Assembly: GCA_023512835.1 (NCBI GenBank)
Contig: CM042086.1
Coordinates: forward strand, 14,272,309 to 14,336,308
Direction: 5' to 3'
DNA from: Taxillus chinensis
Taxonomy: Eukaryota; Streptophyta; Magnoliopsida; Santalales; Loranthaceae
DNA length: 64,000 nt
The notes under the pieces are model-generated. The model made no database searches, was not told the origin of the DNA, and saw nothing but the letters and a program-made list of their open reading frames with translations. Shown piece after piece: positions 24,881-39,373 of the stretch (the first letter of the stretch is position 1; every line of letters starts with the position of its first letter). Both the position numbers and the translations under genes were made by a program.

Positions 24881-27800
24881 TACTTAATCTTTTTTTTTTC
24901 AATTCTAGTTGTTGCTTTTGCATTGTTTTTTTATAATTGGTTATTTAATATTATGCTATCAATAAATTCAATTAAAATTTTAATTATTAGGATTTTAATT
25001 TAGAGAGTTTTAAAATGCATGAATATCTAATGTTTGATGTTCATGGTATTTAGTCTATTTGTCTAACTAACTACTATTATATTTTTATCTATTATCAATT
25101 TGCCACTTGTAATCTAATATAATGTTATATTCAATTTTCACAAAAAATATTAAACACCCTAACAAAAGATCCTAGAGTCTCCTGTGAATGGATATAAACA
25201 ATCTTTTATCGAGCTGAACACAAACTTAATTATAAGAGCTGAATACCAACACATGGAAATACCCAACATCATTTATAAGGTTAAATGATTTTAAAATATA
25301 CATTTTCGCATACTTATCATGCAACTTACAGGGCGATAAATATTTTAGCTTTCACGGATATGTTATGATCAATATATCCTCTATAATATTGTACAAGAGT
25401 ACTCATCAGGTATTCAATCCTATTATGATGAATAATAATTGTTTTTGTATAAAATTTTATTATTGTTAAATTTGCTGTATTGTATTTTTTTTAAATTTTT
25501 GTTATTAAATTAATATAAAAATATTTTATAAAAATACATAATAAGTTATTAAATTAAATAATATATAAAAATACACAATAAATTATTTATTATCTGTTGA
25601 ATATTTTATATGTATATGCATACCCGTTATTCAGTGAATACCGAATCAATTATAAGAGAAAAAAAAAATTATGGGTACATGTAGAAACCGACCAGCCTAT
25701 ACCTGATGACCATCCCTATACCCTCCCTATCCACAAGTTTGAGATATGGGAACGAAGACTTTCCTTTGATTACTTACTATCTTTACTTTCCTCAGATACC
25801 CTCAGATCCGCAAGATAGAAAGAAGATTATAGCTTTTGGCTTCTATGTTATATATATATATATATATATAAAGCAGGCTGCAAACATGGATAGAGCAAAG
25901 AGAAGGGACGGCAATCATGACATGTGGACGGTTAGGATTGCTTGAACGGTGCAGTAAATTGCTTGAACTTCTTTCCCCTCTACTATAAATTATAATTATC
26001 TTATTTTCTTTCTTATAATAATTTGAAATAAAATTGTATCAATAATTTTCTTGTGTGTTTGTTAATTTTGTCCATTTATATTAGAACACTTTCTATGTAA
26101 ATTCTGATGTTATTTTCTTTTTTCCAAATACCAACTCCAAGTCTTAAAAAAAAAAAAAAATTCAACTAAAGAAGTTAAGATTTATTTTCATATTAAACCT
26201 TTATATTACATATAAGACAGCGTGAAGCCTTTATTTGGGTGGGATATGAGGTTTGAGTACCTTGAATGACATCGAATTCATATAAGACAGCTTAAAGCCC
26301 ACTACTATGTCCACACTCATTAAACTTATATATTGCATATTATCGGCTCCCACGGAACAAGTTAACTGGCAAAATAGGACAATACAAAGCTTTTCTTTGG
26401 GTGAGTCCCTTGAATGACATCGAATTTGTGACTTTTTTGCTCCTGGATTGATTTTCCCAGAGAAACTGATCACCTATGTTATCTCATGACTTACATCCTC
26501 GGATCAAGACGTCACGAAAATACCACTATCACGATGAGTTTGGCGACACAACACAGTTGGATTTCATGAGTTAGGCAGCCATTGAACTGTCACATTTAAA
26601 AACAAATGTCACTGTTATTGATATTATTATTCAATGCCAAAAACGATCATATCTACAATTAACCACAACTATAAAATACAAGTTGAACAGTCTATTTGAT
26701 ATGTCAGATTTAGCATACAGAAAACGATGAACTTATTGTAAATTCATCTTAATTTAAAATTAATAAAAATTCTAAAAATATTTTTATAACTTTGAGTCAC
26801 ACAATTATTTTTAAAAAATATTTTTTATTTTTAAATCTAAACTCAATTTTAGCAGCAAATTCAAATAATTTTATAATTTATTTTATTTTATTACTTAAGC
26901 TCATCATTTTTTTAAATTTTTTTATGAAACCTAACTTTTAAAAAATAATCTTTTTAAAAAATATTTTCTCCTTTACCAAAAACAGAAATTAATTTCAAAT
27001 TAAAATTCAACATAAATTTTAACAAAATACAAAAACTAAAACTCATACCCACCCTAAATAACTTCAAAAAAAATTCTTTTCCCGCCCTTCTCACATTCCA
27101 AGCACTTGGACACGACTTCCGTTAATCACTTGATTCCAATGGATTCCTTCAGTTATCCCCCCACCAATGGGGCGGGATCCTTTCGGTAATATATAATGAT
27201 AAAAATGAAGATATTTCAGATTTTAAAATTTGTTATGTGAAATTAATTTTAAGTTAACTTAAAACAGATGATCTAATTCAATGATATGTAGCTACCTAGT
27301 TTTGTATGATGTATGACCACGAAAATGATTTTAGGCGGAATGACAATTTTGTGCTAGAATGGCCATAATTCAAAATTTGAAATTTGTTTTGTAAAATGAA
27401 TTTTAAATTGAACTTAAACATGTCTAATTGAATAATATGAAACTTCCTTACACATTTTTAAAAAAACTTTTATGCTTCATCATTCTAATTGAATTACGCA
27501 CCAAATGAAATTAGTTGTGTTAAAAACTTGTGCTGGGATGTGGTGAAAGTCTCAGTATTATGCTTGAAGCCTAAAAATGTAATTTTCCATTCAAATATAT
27601 ATACACACACGGAAATGTGAACAAGAAAAATTTTGCTACATAACAGCATTTACAACGTTTTCATATATGATATAACAAGAAAATTTTAAGCCTTAAATTA
27701 CTCTCAATTAATTATTTAATTAACCTATTTATATTCATTACTTATTTATTTATTTATTGTTTCCTTTGTTCATCAGCTTAATTTGAGATTATTTTAAGAT

Positions 27801-28346
27801 AACTGATTTTTCTCACACACACACCTTTGATGATGGACATAGAATATTTTGATTGCACAAAGAACCATTCATTCATTTGTATTAGGGAGCGTATCAATTA
27901 GTAATTAATTATATTTTTAAAATATTTTTGAGATATTATTGTATTAATATATTTTTAAAAATATATAAACTGACTATAACCAAATAGTCACCGTTTATGT
28001 AAATGCAGTACACCAGTCTCCTTCATCCATCAATAATGAACATTTAACTTCTCTTGGGAGCATCATATGAGTTACGAAAAATGATTTAAGCTGAACACAT
28101 TTCATATCTACTACATTAATATCACTAACAGTCTGTACGATCTGAAGGCGGTACTAAAAACTTTTAGATATTTTTGGAGAGAGGGAGGAACACAAGACTG
28201 GGGAATGAACTGAGAATGAGGATCTACACACTACAAATACTATGATCTACCACAAAACAAGCTTAAAGCACTATGTTGATGAGAATGAAGATTCACAGCT
28301 CCGATCAACCACTCTTATTGATTTGATTCACATCCACGTAGTTGTA
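24881..28346. other. Intergenic region downstream of SOS2 and EBF, no supported gene
   Basis: AT-rich sequence lying between the 3' ends of two convergent genes. It includes the presumed 3' UTR of the kinase just below 28,347 on the minus strand. A diverged tandem repeat lies at about 26,211-26,425. Short frames at 25,597-25,945 and 26,231-26,473 have no recognisable domain. Confidence 0.55.
26211..26425. repeat. Diverged tandem repeat (about 70-bp spacing)
   Basis: TATAAGACAGC occurs at 26,211 and 26,281, each followed by a GAAGCC/AAAGCC word. CTTGAATGACATCGAATT occurs at about 26,261 and again near 26,410. The units are partly degenerate. Confidence 0.55.
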
Positions 28347-31300
28347 TCAGCAGGTAAATGTTATTGGCAGACTAGAATTCACCACGTGACCAGGCTTCCA
28401 GATGATGTGCTCAAGTTTCCCACAGAAGCTATTGTAGAACTGCAGGAAGTGACCACAAAGATTACACTAACACTATTAAAATCTCCGGAATGCTTTAATT
28501 TTTTTTTATATAGGTTGTAGGTGGGGTGGCGTTCAGTTAATTCCTCGCCTATGTGACAGTACTGGAACGTATAAAGAAATTACTTTCAGGAAGAATGGCA
28601 AAGGAACAGAACTAAGTTTTTTTTAACAATAATATCCCCGACTTCACACACCCCATCCTACACCTAAAACACCCCCCGAACCCACAACCCACCGCACTGC
28701 ATGTGTTTCCCTGACCGCCACACTGCGCCTGCAGGGGCTCCAAAAGTAAGTTCAGTATCCGTAATTGTTGGAAATAGGTTACAAGGCCCATGTCGAGCTT
28801 TAGTAACTAGACCATAATAGAATACATCATCATATTGGTTTTCTGGGGTTCACTATAAAGTTGATTACTTGTTTGCCTACATCAGCTCAACCCAAAACTG
28901 AAAACAACTTTAAACTAGTATCCAAAAATTAATTGGTAAACTACTTACCATGAAATCTGATGCCCACAAATGAAGGTCATGTTTGGCATGTTGTTCAAGT
29001 GCTAATACATGGCTGTTTTGCACTGGGTTCATTTTTTTTTGGGTGGTTGGCCTTATTCCAATTGAACAATAATTTATAAAGGAGAAAGTTATAATTCGTC
29101 ATGCAAAGGCTAACCTTGTGATACTCAAGGGTATCTCCAGCAACTTTTCGAACATCAACCATGAAAAGGGATGCTGCAACTTCAAAAACCTGAAGGAAAA
29201 AAATTAAAGATGGCATCCACATATCACTAAGAACCAGAATCAAGAACAGCTCACAGAAAAGATATTAGGAATACAAGATGCAATTAGATAAATACCTCCA
29301 GGGCAACAGAAAAATGTCCAATGCTGTTTCCAGATGTTCTATCAAGTCTAGCCTGTACAGGAAAATTGTTGCGATTGAGGAAAAAGTGTCAAATAAAATG
29401 AAGATCCACTATGTACACAACCATGAATGACAGCCACTTGCATACATAAGACCTTATATGGATACATAAATAAATAAACCTTGCACTTCCTAATGCTAGC
29501 AGACAAAACCCTTCATCTTAGAAGGAAGCTTGGATAAACCAAGCTTCCACTTTGGATGACACAAATTTCAGGAACCAAAAGTTCAAGTTTGGATGATTGA
29601 TCATGAAACCAAAATATATGTAGGGCAAGTAAACAGACTAACCATTTTTTTATCGTTGGAATGAGACGATAATGAGGTGTATTATTTAATTGTATATTTG
29701 AGATATTTTAGTGTATATTTAGGTTACCCAACTAAAGTCCTTTCTTATTTAGATGTATTTTCAATAGTGTGTAATCTCTTAATATAATAATAAGAAAGAA
29801 TTATTTTTCTCACATTTTTTTTCTATAGAGCAGGTTATGTTTTCTATTCATGATATCCAACTCATGAGTGTGGTTTTCAATGTTTTGCTTCTTTTGACCA
29901 TGTATTATTCACGTAATCATGTGAGGTAATGTATTAGAAATGTTTCCTATTGAAAAAGTTATCAATCAAATATTAATTAATAAAAATCCAAGAGTAACCT
30001 CTCCTACAAGCAATTAGTTTTAAGATGTTGGCCCTTAAATTCTAATACTGATCAATCAAAGTGATACCGTTTTCATAAATTTTATCAAAACAATGAGCTC
30101 TAATAAAATGATTAGCAATGTAAAATAAACCTTCTCAATTAAAGCTTAGTTGTGAAGAAACCAATGGGTTCCCAAATGTATGAATTAAAAAACATTAGAA
30201 AATTAAGAATGTCAACTAAATTTCAAAAGCTTGAAACATTTTCAAGGTCTTTAATACAATCAAAATTTTAACCACATTTTGAATTTGAATATCATATATT
30301 ATAGTCAAATTCAAATTTCAAACATCATTTTGCAATATTTCTATAATTTTACTATCAATACAAATTATAAATTTAAAATTGTAGAATACAAAATTATGTT
30401 AAATAACACATTACTAAGTTATTCGGACCTACCTTGTAATTCCGTGCATGGATCTTAAAATCCATTGCTGCTGCAGCAGCTTCAATTGCTGAAATGATAA
30501 CATTTGCTGGTTGCCGAGATACAAAGCGTGTTTGCCGTTTTATATAATCCTGCCAAATAAAATGGAGCCAATTGCCACTAGTTATCATCATACGTCATTG
30601 CTTGCAGCCCACATCTAAAGCAATACAATCGTTCAAGTCATACTCATGAGTTCCAACATGGGTTGGTACTGAATCCTGATCAACAATCTTGGTTACATAT
30701 AGTCTGTGCTTCCGAGTTTTCTTAATTCTATTAAATTGCTAAGTTTTATTTATTTTTGAAGCATTTGGGGGATTCAAGGCAGACCAAGTACCCCTTGCTT
30801 TAATGGTCTCCCATAAAGCCTAGGCTTTTTTAAGGAATTTGGATTTGAACGAGCATAAAAAGGCATTGCAAAACTAATGCAGTGCCCCAAAGATTTCCTC
30901 TATCACAAAATTTTGTATTGATGTCAACAAGGCAGACCAAGCAGCAGACAGTAGCATGTTGACCAGAACATAAAATTTGAAAAAAAGAAAAAGAAAAAGA
31001 AATGAAAAGGACCTCCAGAAATTTCAACGTGAGTAATCTAGTAAATGCAGAAACCACAGTACCTGTCGCTTGTCAAACAAAGATGATAGATTCAGCCCTT
31101 GAGATAGTGTAATCAACTCAAAAGCATTCATTATCAAAGGCCCCCCTTTTTTCATTAATGGCTGCTCATCAACATGTTGATCCTAAGCAACAACAAGAAC
31201 CGCTAAGCACGAATTAGAGAACTAATAGTCAACACACCATGCCAAAAATATGATATCACAAGGCCCATCATTGAGGTATAATTTCTACAAGTGTGATGAA

Positions 31301-34300
31301 CTTATATAATGCTTGGACTATCAAAATATAGATTGCTATATAAAGACCAAACTTAATCATACTCCTGCCCCAGAATGATTATCCAGCATCTATCTTGGTC
31401 AGAAATAAAGAAAAAAAATGATGACCTAACATGCCTTTTTTATTTTCTATGCCTCATCTTGTTTGTTTCCCCATTACAGAAATGTTTCCTCATGAAAATT
31501 CTACATTTAATTTGAAAGAAGAACAATACTAGAAACATATGCAAAAAAAGTGCAATGTAGAAATTGGAAATGTATTTTGAGACAAAACCAAAATAGAAAT
31601 GTGAATGATGATTGTGGGACAGGGGTAGCAGCATTCAGTTTGATGCAGAGAGATTAAAAGCAAGACTACAGAAGCAATGCCAACCTCAACGTTATCAAAA
31701 ACTGCCCGAACATCATCCAAATTCACCTCCTCATCTTTTCCATGTCTGACAGCCATATAATTTTTTAAGAACCATGGATCATTCCTTATCCCATCAATCC
31801 GAATGCGCTGTTTCATTGAAGGAAGTAATTAGAGGAAAGAAGGAAGAATCCACCAAAGAGATTGAGATTTGCACAACCCAACATGTATCTGCATCATATT
31901 TGTGCATACTACGTGTAGAGGAATGTGTGTGTGTGAGAGGGGGTGACAACGTAACATTAGATAAAAAAATGTTTAAAATAACCCATGTAAAATCCAATTT
32001 CAGATAGGAGACGTATAACATTGTGTTTTTACTTGCAATTTAGAAGTACTATACTCTGTCGCTCCTTTGAAGGTAATGTCCAAATTTCCTGTTCTTTTTT
32101 GTTCAGCTTAAGAATAGACAATCTGTCATATATATACAGTCCCTACTCCCACCATTTTTTTTTTGACAATTTTCTTTATGGATTAAAAGAGCAATAAAAA
32201 AAATAGGAATGCATACCAAACTTCATGAAACTTGAAGATGAAGGAAGTTTTCAATTTATTCAGTCGAAATTTGACTGGAATACACATATGTCCAAACTAA
32301 CAAATAAAAAATTTGAAACCTTTAACTAGAGGCAAGTATTGTTAGAGATATAATATTGGACTTGAAATTATTGATATACCCCTTTAAATATTTCCCAAAA
32401 ATTTTACACTTTCTATATAAGTTGTATTATAAATAGACAGTGGCATGAGCCATTTCAGGCTATGCATTCTCATTATCTTTTTCATTTTAATAGGTATAAA
32501 CTATGACGTATTATAATACTATCAGTATGTCTTAATCTAATAGGGATTAGAGCAATTAAATGAGTTTCAATCTATTGAAATGATATTGATATGGAAAGAC
32601 AGTTCATCCAATCTTACGAGATAATAAGAGAGGCAACATCTCTATACTCACAGTTTTGGGATTGGGGTCGAGAATTTTATGTATCAATGACATCGCACCA
32701 GGAGAAAACCAGAATGGGCACGAAAAGTTTGCTGTATTGATCTACAGAAAACGGGATTGGCATCCACAGCAAGGACAGCGTCATAACTGTAATTGATGGG
32801 AATAAAACAAGATATTCCTAAACCTCCACAAAGCAAAGCAGGGTTATAACTGACTAGTCTCGGGAGTTCTAAGGGAATAAAGTCAGACTACCTTCGCATA
32901 CAAAATTGGGAGGTCAGTCTCATTAAAGGGAAGATATCCAGCCATTAGAACATAAAGGATGACTCCACACGACCAGACGTCAGCTGCAGCACCATCATAG
33001 CCTTGGTTCCCTAGAACCTAATGGCAACCATTTACTATTAGATATGGGTACACGGGAAATGGAGAATTGCATTCATCATCCATGGCTTTGACCCACAGCA
33101 ATTTCACATGTTGCGAGCAAAAAGAAAAACTAATGTGCCATTAGGCCCATGACAACTACCATTTGAAACATGTTACCAGCAGAATGAGGACATTCTATAA
33201 TAAGCCTCTCATAATTTTTAAAACAATAAGAGAGGTCTGCAGATTTAAGGAAAAGTTGAGGTGAAACCAGTAATTTTTTCCTGTAAAATTAAGGTTAATT
33301 TTTAATATGTCATAAAAAAATATACATAGAACATCACAAAGAAACATGCAGTGTTTCTAGGAAAGGGTTATTATTTGATGAAAGGTTTTCACTGGCATCA
33401 CAATCTCTCACTATATTACAAGCCCTTCAGTTGAAGATCAGACACTAGTGTAATACAGTAGTTATAATTTCAAAATGTGATTTAATGCTCACCATAAATT
33501 CCAAACAGAATGACTAATCATGCAGCATATAACATATAGTATTTGTACAAATAATCTGAGGCAGTGCCCATGTATGAGAAACTAGATCAAATAACCACCT
33601 AACAATCTTGATGTTTCATTGTTTGACAAAAGTACCTCAGGGGCAACATAATTTGGAGTTCCACATGTGGTGTGAAGAAGTGTAACTCCCTGCACATGGA
33701 TTTAAACCAATATGTTTTCTTCAAAAAGGAACAAAAAATGAATATGAGTCACATTTTCCATTGGTGAAATTATAACCATCAAGCATACTTCTTGTGGCAG
33801 TGCACTCAGTCCAAAATCAGAAACTTTCAAGTTTCCATCGGAATCAAGAAGAAGATTTTCAGGCTACAAAATAGACAAAGGAAAAAGCGATCAAAACATA
33901 GTATCATGAATCTTTGAAGGCTAAATAGAAGATGTTCTTGTCGAGAATCTAATCCCGAAATCAACATACCCACAACCGAAAAACAAAAAACAAGACAAAA
34001 GAATTTACTTGGTTCAACCAAACAATGAAGCCACATCCACACAAGACAAAGAATCTATTTATAACTAATAGATTGGTCAAACAATAATTCTACTCATTAT
34101 GAAGCTCTATTTTAAACTCATACATTGTGCCCAAAGACACAAAATTCGCTCACTATAATTTCATTTCATAAAAAAAGAAACAAAATCACAACACAATTTG
34201 AAGCAAATTCTAACAATCACCACCTTGTTATGAGGTTTGGCAAAAAAATTAACCACAATCCACTGATTGGGAGAATTAATTATATATTTAAAGATATTTC

Positions 34301-37300
34301 TTGTGGAACTCAATCTACAAGAGCCATGGTCCTTGCCCTTACCTTCAACCCTTAAGAGTTCGTTGAGCACACCCCTCGGCCCCTATCCTCTAAATTCTCA
34401 GAGATTCTAGTGCATCACATCTTAATATTTTTCTATCAACCTCAACTAATAATTTTCCACAATAACCCAAGGCATCTATTTAGAACTCGTATTTGATTGG
34501 TCCTGAAGGAATAATTCCACTAATTAGAAAATTCAATTAAACTCATTTCTTGGTTTGCTCCTTAATATACAAAATTCACTCACTACAATTATACTATTGA
34601 AAAAGGAAACAAAGCCACAGCAAAATTTGAGCCAAATCCTAAGAGTTATGAACACAATGCACACCTTCAAATCTCTATGGTACACTCCCTTGCTGTGACA
34701 ATGAGAAACTGCATCTATAAGTTGTTGAAAGTATCTTCGTGATTCGTTCTCAGAAAGTCTTTTTTGCTGATCCTGCAAATCCAAGAGTAGGTGTAAGCAT
34801 AAAAAAGGTCAGGCAGAATATCAAGAAATTATAATTAGTTGCAACACTTACCAGCAAAATCAATGCTAGCCTTTTTAAGTAGGCAAACACCTTTTACACA
34901 GAAATGCACTATTTCAATTTAATGAACTATATGTCCTGAAAATTGTCTACTAATATTTAAGTATAAGCATAAACATGTTAACTGATTCAGGATAAAAAAT
35001 AAAAAATAAGAAATACAGCACAAAATGTTCAAAATCATCCTCTCTAAGTTATACAAGGTTTCTAAAGAAACGCATAAAGTGAACTTACCTAATGTGAAGA
35101 TGACATTTACTCCTAAAAATAGCAATTCCAACCAAACATTTTCAATGTGGCATATTCAAAAGGAAAAAAGAGAACCATTTGAATATGTTAATGACCTTGT
35201 TTAAGATTCAACAACAAATCAATAAAAAATAAATCAATTTGCCTATAAAATTGAGCAATCGGCTCTCCGGAGAAGATAATAAAATGAATCCTAATCCTAA
35301 TCCAAGCTATTCAAGTATTTATCAGGAATATGCCAAATTATAAGAAAAAACCTCAAGAACAAGTTTATTAATCGCCAATAATATCTAAATTTGTGACCAA
35401 AGTAGCCTTATATAAATCTAATGTCCTTTTAAGTCCTTAAAATAATTTATATAAATAAAAAACATATTAAAAACATCAAATGACCCTAACTGGCTATCCA
35501 AGAATCTCATCGAAATATTAATTGAACTTGAATCTAAATTTGTTAGGTCTTAAGCCTACAATCCCTTTTCTACAAAGGTACTCATAACAATTTACAAACA
35601 AACACAAACACAAAGATTTGTATGTTATAACATTGTTCAGGGTAAACTGTCAACCGATTGGAAAACAACATTGTTTGGGATGTGTGTACAGAGAGAGAGA
35701 CACACACACTCACTTCAACAAAATCATCAAACAAAGAGTTACAGATGACTTTAATCTTCCATATTGATTTAAAGTTGGAGAGCCTTACTATTTTATCATA
35801 TAATTCACCTCCAACGACAAGCTCCAGAATAATATATATCTTTGTCTGGCTAGCCAAAACCTGAAAGGTGGACAATGAAATGTAAAACAATAAAATTCAT
35901 GTAATCTGAACATACCAAATATAGCTGAAATATACCTCTTGTAGCCGAACTATATATGGATGCTTCACAATCTTCATTATGGAGATCTCTTTCCTAATCT
36001 ATTTAAAAATCACAAAAACAGAAGTCAAATATTTCAATTCTAAGTTATCAGACATTTAAATTCAAATCCATAACAATTATGAAAATATAATTAAGGACGA
36101 CAAACATCATTAAAGATCTCAGCAAGGAAGCTAGTCAATTCTCCACTATGTTGCACAAAAAGAAATGTGTTTGATCTCATTTTTGTCAAGATCAGAAGAT
36201 TGGATGGACTTTGGTGGTACTATAGTTATAAAGTTATCCTCAGCCATGTAGCCCATGGCCAACTTTTGAACCAATATTTTGATTTCCCGGTGATAAGAGT
36301 AAGAATGTGATAGTTGAAGGTAATGAGACATCTCGGAGCCTAAACTTTTACAGTATCAAATTTTACTGCTTACAGCAGTTTCAAATTTACTAGAAAGACA
36401 TTAAAAAAGGAAACCAGGAAAGAGATCTCACTCTTTCATGTAAAAGATAGTATCATGTGAGAAGGATCCAAATCCTCCAAGACAAATTATTACAAAAGAA
36501 AACCAATACACTAATAAAAATGTTGGTGTTATGGGTCTTCTTGGACCTACAATAGCGATGGTTACATTTGGCTCTCAGAAATCTTTGACACTCTCATGAC
36601 ATCACATTCTTATGCATATTTTCTATGGAAAGAGAAAATATTTTCAAGAAAGAATGAAAAAGCGCAACTAGAAAAAAAGATGCTATCAATTGAAAACCCC
36701 GAGAAAAGAAGATAACCAAGCTAGGCTAAAGCCTAATTTGGTGCACCCGGGTCCATATAAAGAGCAAAGCGGGCAATTTCGTCAAAAATCTTCGATGAAT
36801 GAATCTCACTAAAGAAAACGTCCAGTATTGTAATTGCTCTGCCAATCTTCAAAAAATGGACATTGCAATCGAATCCCCCATGTATAAAGTACTAAAAGGG
36901 CCGAGCCAATTCCCAAACATAATTTTAAGAATTTTTTTGGCATGGGCTCCTCCTCAACTTATGTGTTAATTCTACTGAAATCACCCTATTGGAATTCATT
37001 TTGACCAGATCAGATTGTGACCATAATCAGCAAGGAAATCTTAATTGAAGACTTATTTGATAAGACTTCAAAATGCCCCAAGGCTAGCACCACCCGATAG
37101 AGGAGAAAATTTAAAGGTCATACACGTGACCACACTGAATTTGAAATAGAAACAAATAAGTTATGGCGAAGTTTAACTTTATCAAAACTCAAGATTCATT
37201 ATCAGCTTAGTGACATCATCACAAGACTTTCATCCAATGGCCCAAAAATGATGCAGTTTCAATACTTCGGTTTGGGTCTTCGAGGTTTCGAAGCAAGGCA

Positions 37301-39336
37301 ATTTTTTGGATCTTTGAGACAGCTTTGGGTCTTCAAGACTAATCTTCGGGTTTTCAAGTCTAAATCTTTAAGTCTTCGAGACTTCGAATTCAATCTTCAA
37401 GTTTAATTTTCGAGTCTTCAAGGCGTCTTTCGACCCTTTGATCCTAGCTTCGACTTTCAATTTTCGATCTGTTAACTTTCGACCATTCGATCCTTTGACT
37501 TTCGATCTTACGAGATTTCAAAGCTCTAAACCTTTTACTAGCAATCTAGAACATTGCCGTTGATAACCTGTGCGCCAGCAAGCTCTGAAAATTAGTAAAG
37601 AAGTGGCAAATCTTATCCTAGAATTCAATCCATTCCCAAAAAAAAATCTAGATACAACGAATCTAAAAACAAAAAATATCAATAAATTAAATTTATTGAT
37701 TTAAATAGGACAATGTCAAAATAAATAATTTTGATTGATTAATTGATTAAATAAATGAATAATTAATTAATTAAATGATTGAGTGACTAAATAATATATA
37801 TTAGGCAATGCATAAAATTAAAAAAAATTGATTGATAAAGAATAAAAAAATCTCATTTGTCTATTTTATTTTAATCAAGCCTTAAAGAAAAGAATTTATT
37901 TTTTGAAAACCTTCACCCTTAGCTTATAAATAGGTAATCATTCGACCTTTCAGAAATCATCTTTTCTTTCTGACGCAATCTACTCGGTGGAAACACCTTT
38001 TGCTGAGAAATTTTTGGAAGAAAATCATCAAAAGAAGAACAAGTCCTTCAAATCGTTTAGGTTTTCCTTCTTCCTATTTTATTTAATCTACTAAAAATCA
38101 TTTTTTTGGAATTTTAAAAAATAATGCAATTGTTTTCTTTGTCCTTAACTCCTTATTCTTTTTTCTAAAAAAAATATAAAAAGCACAAAATTTATTCTTC
38201 TTTTAGAAAATCAAATTAAAGCCTGAGCGGCCGTAGAGTTGAACTTTTGATGCTCATGCTCTAACCGCCTAGGCCAACATTGATTGTGATAAAGCTTATT
38301 ATTTTTTATTTATTCAAAACTCATTTATTCTTTTTTTCTAAAAAAGAAACTTTTTGTGACTTGAGCCTAAATTTCACATTTTTTTCAAAGGTCGGAGTGA
38401 TTGAGGACCGAGAAAGAGTTGAGCCCTCAATGTTTATACTCTAGTTGTTCAGGTCAATATCAATTGTGACAAAGTTGTTTATTTTCTTTTATTCAAAATT
38501 CTTTTATTTTTATTCTTTTTTCTAAAAAAGAATAGTATTACCGCATAGATCTAAATCCCACACTTTTTTTAAAATTAAAAGAACTTTTATTATGATTTGT
38601 CGAAATATTTTTCCTTTTTAAACTTTTTTTCAATGGCTTATATCCATAAAATTTTCCTTTTTCATGATATAAAAATAAATTTTAAATTAAAACAAACAAC
38701 CATTCATAGATCAAGACTAAATGCCAGTTATGAGTGTTGTGGGAATGCTAGAGTTCTTCTTTCTTTCACACATGTAACCAACTCAGAACCTAATTTTATG
38801 GAACCTTAGACCTTTCTCTTTTTAGGTGTTTAATCACACCTCTAAATTATTTGATGGCAACTATGTATTTTCTTTTCTTTATATGATTTATGTGAACTAC
38901 TATGTAAGGATTACTTAAGAACCAATTGTATGAACCAACATAAGTCCTTTATTAATCTAAACTCGAGCCCGATCGAAAACAAGTGATGATACACCCATTA
39001 GCCAATTGAAAATTTTCATTTCGCGAGAGAGCTTGGCTTTCCACATAAATTGTTCAAATAGAAACAGGCCCCAAAGCATTAATGCAATATATAACATGCT
39101 AAAAAAATTTATGCACTCCAAATTAGGCCCTAACACAATATTAAAGGGGTTTCCAACCGGGACAATATGAATGCAACTTTCAATAATTAATTTAATGGCA
39201 AAAGGCCTACCACAATATTAGACCCTTGAAATTTACATTTTCTTAGAACCAGAATGCATTTTGTTCTTCATTCCCGAAGGATGGTTCGCTTGCGTTTCTC
39301 AAGAAACTAACTAGATTAGAACAAATTAGGAAAACT

Positions 39337-39373
<37 letters not shown>

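Larger units (their letters stand above)
36520..38590. mobile_element. Probable LTR-retrotransposon debris in SOS2 intron 1
   Basis: A two-kilobase stretch of the first intron unlike the rest of the gene. It holds a TTCGA/TTCAA-rich block (37,260-37,515), a TATA-like CTTATAAATAG at 37,923 followed by leader-like sequence (as in an LTR U3/R junction) and then two 180-bp tandem units (about 38,150-38,520). No gag/pol frame, primer-binding site or matching second LTR was seen, so the class is an inference and the ends are approximate. Confidence 0.3.

Noticed and set aside
28242..28520. Plus-strand open frame of 92 codons
   Set aside because: It lies antisense to the last coding exon of SOS2 (28,439-28,347); the minus strand gives the conserved [16 protein letters not shown] ending.
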